Assembly: GCF_017352195.1 (NCBI RefSeq)
Contig: NZ_CP071445.1
Location: forward strand, 2,356,001-2,420,000
Length of the DNA: 64,000 nt
Source: Sedimentibacter sp. zth1
GTDB taxonomy: Bacteria; Bacillota; Clostridia; Tissierellales; Sedimentibacteraceae
Direction of reading: 5' to 3'
Positions 60,431 through 64,000 of the stretch are shown here, piece by piece. The translations under genes were made by a program, and so were the position numbers. Position 1 is the first letter of the stretch. Every line of letters starts with the position of its first letter. The notes below the pieces were generated by a model. That model had not been told where the DNA came from. It ran no database searches and was given only the letters and a program-made list of their open reading frames with translations.

Positions 60431-61174
60431 CTATTCTACTTCAAAGTTTGTTGCCTTTGATAAAACATCACCTATTGCACCATTGATTACAAGATCGGCT
60501 AATTTATCATAAGGGGTTGAACTTTTGTTTATTAAGACAAGGGTGTTGCCTCTAAAATAATTGATAAATGAAGCGGCTGGGTAAACTGCTAGTGATGTTC
60601 CACCAATAATAAGAGTATCGGCATTTTCTATATATTTTATTGCACTATCTATATTTTCAAAGTTTAGACTCTCCTCATACAAAACAACATCGGGTTTGAT
60701 TATTCCACCACAATCATCGCAAGTTGGTATATTAGTAGTATTTTTGACGTGCGCTGCTTCGAAAAATTTACTGCATCTCCTACAATAATTTCTGTGAACA
60801 GAACCGTGAAGTTCAATAACATTTGTACTGCCAGCCAACTGATGTAGTCCATCAATATTTTGAGTTATTATAGCTTTCAAAATACCCATATGTTCAAGCT
60901 TTGCCAATGCTTCATGGGCTTTGTTAGGTAAGGCATCAAGATTAAGCATATTTTCTCTGTAATATTTGTAAAAAATATTTGTATGTTTTTCAAAAAATGT
61001 TCTGCTAAGTATTTCTTCTGGTGGAAATCCGTATTTTGAAACAGCATTGTAAAGACCATTTTTAGAACGAAAGTCTGGAATGTTGCTTTCTGTTGAAACA
61101 CCAGCACCACCAAAAAATACAAGATTTTTTGAATTTTTTAGAATAGACTTTAAATTAAATATTAAATCATCCAT
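60431..61174 (-). CDS. cobB: Sirtuin NAD-dependent protein deacylase
   Basis: SIR2 family, 247 residues. NAD-binding GAGVSTESNIPDFRS, the catalytic TQNIDGLHQLAG then ELHGSVH with the active His, a zinc site of four cysteines (CRRCSKFF and CDDCGG), and GGTSLAVYPAA are all present. It removes acetyl groups from lysines in the cytoplasm. The spacing of DFRS and the next segment (KNGLYN) is as in bacterial class U/III enzymes. It is 30 bp downstream of the DUF445 gene on the same strand, perhaps on one transcript. Confidence 0.95.
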   Translation of the reverse strand: MDDLIFNLKSILKNSKNLVFFGGAGVSTESNIPDFRSKNGLYNAVSKYGFPPEEILSRTFFEKHTNIFYKYYRENMLNLDALPNKAHEALAKLEHMGILKAIITQNIDGLHQLAGSTNVIELHGSVHRNYCRRCSKFFEAAHVKNTTNIPTCDDCGGIIKPDVVLYEESLNFENIDSAIKYIENADTLIIGGTSLAVYPAASFINYFRGNTLVLINKSSTPYDKLADLVINGAIGDVLSKATNFEVE

Positions 61175-61204
61175 AATATCCTCCAGATTAGAGATTTTTA
61201 TTAA

Positions 61205-64000
61205 TTAATTACTTTTATGTTTTTTCGCTTTTGAATTAGCTAAATTTTTTACACCATATACTCCAGATAAAATAAGGCCTGACAATGTATTTATGCCGAA
61301 AGTGGCGCCAAATAAACCATAGAACATAAGTGTTCTAAAATATTTTCCTGCAAAGGAGTTAAACATTTTATGAATCTTTTTAGGGCTCATATCATTTATT
61401 TGCTCTTTTACTATTTTGTCAAATTCAATATCTTTTAAAATTGTATCTAGATTGCTTTTAAGAGATAAAATGCTTGCGTCAGTTACAATTTCAAGTAAAT
61501 AATCTCTTGATTTTGTATCTAAGATATTAAATTTATCTTTTTCTACCTCATCAAATAAACTTTGTATGCAATCTTTAATCAACGTTTTAGTATCATTTTT
61601 GCTAATTAATTTACTTAATATAGTTCTCAAACTAATTGATAAATCACTTATATCAGCAACACTCTCAAAATTTAATGAGTAATCATCTGTATCTATTGTT
61701 TCAAACAAATAGCTTAAACTATTGTTTATACATTTATCATTAAATATAAAATTGGATATGTTGTTACTGAAATAATTAATTTCTTTTTCAGATATACCTT
61801 CAAAAACTTTCCTTATATCATTTGATTGTATAGTATTTTCAAAAATGCTATTAATTATCTGTTTTGTAGATATAAGTAGGTCGTTTCTAGATAACTTGCA
61901 ATTTTGTTTTATAATATTTATTTCTTTGCTTATATCAGTACCATAATTGTTGAAAATGCTGTCTATGCTATCTAAACCAAATGGTTTTAGTAAATCTTTG
62001 ATTGTAAAGTCATTAGCTTTTTCTTTGACAAAATCAACTGAGCTGCTGATGAATTCTTCTATGTTAATATTACTTTTTTGACTGAAATCGTCAGATGAAT
62101 TAAAATTCAAGTCACTATTTACAGTTATGCCTAAATCAACAACTTTTGATTTCAGAATTTTTTGATTCAATATATTTGATAAAGATTTATATAAATAATC
62201 GGTTTTTGTTTGCAAATATATTGGTAATTTTTTTACAATAGCTTTTTCTACTGTGGTATCTATTATGCTAGGACCACCAACCATTGCATAAACACCTTTT
62301 GTTAAAAAATTTAAATTTTTTGTAATCATATTCTGTATTGCTATCGATATTGGTGTCTTTGCTTTAACAAACAATTTGGCAGAGCTTTTTTCAATGTTGG
62401 TGCATATATCTAGAAGATATGAGTTAGCTATTTTAGACGCGTTACCTTCAAATAAGCTACCAATATTATTGTCACTTTGCAATGCTGTATTAATTTTATT
62501 TATTAATATTTTTCTTGTTTTATCTTTAATTTCGTTGTCTGATGATAAATTTTTTGCTTTGTCTTTTAGCAATAAACTAATAGACTCAGCATCAAAATTT
62601 GTTAATATATCAGTTAAATTTTTATCTAACATGTTTTTGTATTCAACATTTTTCTGACAAAATAAGTTGTGTATTTTTTCATAATCTATGACATCAAGTA
62701 TTTTATCATAATTACTGTTTAAATAATCTGAGAACAAATTTTCTACATAATTTAAAGCTTTTGTGTTTATTACAGTAGATATTTTATCATTTTTGTATAT
62801 ATATTCTGATGCTTTGTTATCTATATAGTTTTTAAATTTGGTTTTATAATTTATAACAGCTTTAGTTACAGCTGTTTTATTTCTATATAATGCTTCTGAA
62901 ACACTAATTTTATTAACACGATTAACAAATATATTTGTCATGTTGCTAGAGTTTGAAATTAAATAGTCATAACTTTTTTTGCTAAGATAATTAACTATAT
63001 TATCACTATTATTTGAAATAATGTTGTTTATTTTTTCATAATTGTTTTCTGAAACATTAGCTTTTATATTATCTTTGATAGAGGTTTCATATATGTCAAA
63101 TAACTCGTTTATACTGTCTTTTGATAATAGATATTTGTTTATACCATATGACATGCTATCAGCTAATATAGCTTTGTTTTTAGCAATATAGCCTAATGAA
63201 AAATGTCTAAAGAACGGTACTTTTTTTAGAAATTTAATTTCATTATAAGGCTTGAACAACATGTTTATTGCAATTGCATTTGTTGAAAATCCAACTAAAG
63301 AATATGTTAAAGCGTTAACTAATGATAAAGGTTCAACAATAGTTGCATTGGGATTAACAATGGCTATTATAATACCAGCTACAATACCAAGCATTCCACC
63401 AAAATACATTATTGGTTTTAGATTGTTTCCTATAAAGCTTTTTGCCATTTCACATAATTCTTCATCACTTAGTTTGTTTAAATTTGTTTCAGACAAACTT
63501 CGTATAAATTTTTGAAGAATAGGACTAAGATTTAATGTTATTTGATTTCTTAATTCTAAGGCAACATTGTCATGCAATTTATTGAATGAGTTTAGCTTTG
63601 TAAATAATTCATGCATAGTTAAATTTGAAGAATTTTTAATATAACTATTTAAAGCATTTTTTGTAGAATTAGATATTTCAGTGTTTATAAATTCAATATT
63701 ATTAACATCAATAACTTGGCTTATGTTTTTATTGCAAATATAATTTGCAATGTTTGAGTTAAGTGTATTCAAGATGAATTCTTTTTTGTTTGTCAAAATT
63801 TCAATAAGTTTATCATTTATATTAACATTCGACGTATAAAAATTAGCAATTAATTCTTCTAGACTTTTATTTAAAGTTTCAGAAATTATATTGCTGAATT
63901 TATCCTTACAATTGCTTAGCATTTTGTTTGATAATAGTATTTTTTCTCTTATAAGTGTAGAAATTTTTTTAGTGATTATACTGTTTACAGTTTCATTGTT
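61205..64000 (-). CDS. Very large DUF445 family membrane protein, 5' end beyond the window
   Basis: The frame stays open to the window edge (26 more codons before the first Met at 63922, which has no ribosome site), so the true start lies outside. The DUF445 signature is a helix pair near residues 175-225 of the visible part, with VGFSTNAIAINMLFKPYNEIKFLKKVPF, related to the TNWLAIKMLFRP motif. Repeated segments of helical sequence rich in Asn/Ser/Lys follow for 600 residues, and a final hydrophobic helix ends in a basic tail. Known DUF445 proteins (YheB type) are near 400 residues, so this one of more than 930 is more than double. Function unknown; probably envelope-associated. Confidence 0.8.
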   Translation of the reverse strand, partial: NNETVNSIITKKISTLIREKILLSNKMLSNCKDKFSNIISETLNKSLEELIANFYTSNVNINDKLIEILTNKKEFILNTLNSNIANYICNKNISQVIDVNNIEFINTEISNSTKNALNSYIKNSSNLTMHELFTKLNSFNKLHDNVALELRNQITLNLSPILQKFIRSLSETNLNKLSDEELCEMAKSFIGNNLKPIMYFGGMLGIVAGIIIAIVNPNATIVEPLSLVNALTYSLVGFSTNAIAINMLFKPYNEIKFLKKVPFFRHFSLGYIAKNKAILADSMSYGINKYLLSKDSINELFDIYETSIKDNIKANVSENNYEKINNIISNNSDNIVNYLSKKSYDYLISNSSNMTNIFVNRVNKISVSEALYRNKTAVTKAVINYKTKFKNYIDNKASEYIYKNDKISTVINTKALNYVENLFSDYLNSNYDKILDVIDYEKIHNLFCQKNVEYKNMLDKNLTDILTNFDAESISLLLKDKAKNLSSDNEIKDKTRKILINKINTALQSDNNIGSLFEGNASKIANSYLLDICTNIEKSSAKLFVKAKTPISIAIQNMITKNLNFLTKGVYAMVGGPSIIDTTVEKAIVKKLPIYLQTKTDYLYKSLSNILNQKILKSKVVDLGITVNSDLNFNSSDDFSQKSNINIEEFISSSVDFVKEKANDFTIKDLLKPFGLDSIDSIFNNYGTDISKEINIIKQNCKLSRNDLLISTKQIINSIFENTIQSNDIRKVFEGISEKEINYFSNNISNFIFNDKCINNSLSYLFETIDTDDYSLNFESVADISDLSISLRTILSKLISKNDTKTLIKDCIQSLFDEVEKDKFNILDTKSRDYLLEIVTDASILSLKSNLDTILKDIEFDKIVKEQINDMSPKKIHKMFNSFAGKYFRTLMFYGLFGATFGINTLSGLILSGVYGVKNLANSKAKKHKSN

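Overview
The window is AT-rich DNA with Shine-Dalgarno starts and gene content typical of an anaerobic, amino-acid-fermenting Clostridia-type Firmicute. The signs are the end of a lysine 5,6-aminomutase subunit gene (lysine fermentation), SLH-anchored S-layer proteins, a GTP-type PEP carboxykinase, a THF riboswitch with an ECF folate transporter, and yqhQ-prmC-prfA housekeeping genes. The genus cannot be fixed from the sequence. No rRNA, tRNA or CRISPR array was recognised.

Layout. (1) 1-6.5 kb: the kamE tail, then an operon-like run of two SLH proteins, a CpsB-type phosphatase, a Wzz/tyrosine-kinase fusion and an unknown membrane protein. (2) 6.5-9.3 kb: cinA on the minus strand, a small membrane protein and rsuA. 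(3) 9.5-16.6 kb: a strongly expressed S-layer protein and a large SLH-anchored subtilisin-like protease. (4) 16.7-38.2 kb: a Wzx/Wzy-type surface polysaccharide locus with a second Wzz, a MarR-like regulator, aminotransferase, phosphoglycosyl transferase, acetyltransferase, three glycosyltransferases, nucleotide-sugar dehydrogenase, polymerase, pyruvyltransferase, flippase, FrhB-like protein, VanZ, a second polymerase/ligase and a CapD-type dehydratase. (5) 38.2-43.9 kb: a patchwork zone with pgi, a NERD protein, an ATP-grasp/HAD fusion and a second pyruvyltransferase. A short repeat and broken gene pieces lie between these genes, and the zone ends in an AT-rich stretch with clustered DnaA-box-like sites. 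(6) 43.9-52.9 kb: a degenerate GGDEF protein, lipoproteins, GIY-YIG, DegV, FolT with its riboswitch, and a GH26-like secreted enzyme. (7) 53.3-64 kb: pckG, ilvE, yqhQ, prmC, a zinc-ribbon protein, prfA, an S4 protein, a sirtuin and a very large DUF445 protein cut by the window end.

How it fits together. Regions 1, 3 and 4 are all cell-surface functions. SLH domains in other Firmicutes bind a pyruvylated secondary cell-wall polymer. Four SLH proteins beside two pyruvyltransferases and a complete polymer assembly line therefore suggest that the S-layer proteins and the polymer that may hold them are encoded together. The CapD-type dehydratase, the DegT-family aminotransferase, the PglC-like transferase and perhaps the GNAT acetyltransferase form a plausible route to a diacetamido-trideoxyhexose initiating sugar.

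The most unusual material is at the 3' end of the polysaccharide locus. Fragments of galE, nucleotide-sugar dehydrogenase, polymerase and pgi, an IS3 remnant and a SEC-C tail lie between intact genes. Several fragments join two non-adjacent gene parts. A repeat containing GGCTCTTTGTCAATAGTTGG recurs at gene boundaries. This looks like repeated cassette exchange. The ATP-grasp/HAD fusion with its pyruvyltransferase, and the PLP-enzyme/ATP-grasp pair earlier in the locus, are the best candidates for undescribed polymer-decorating chemistry.
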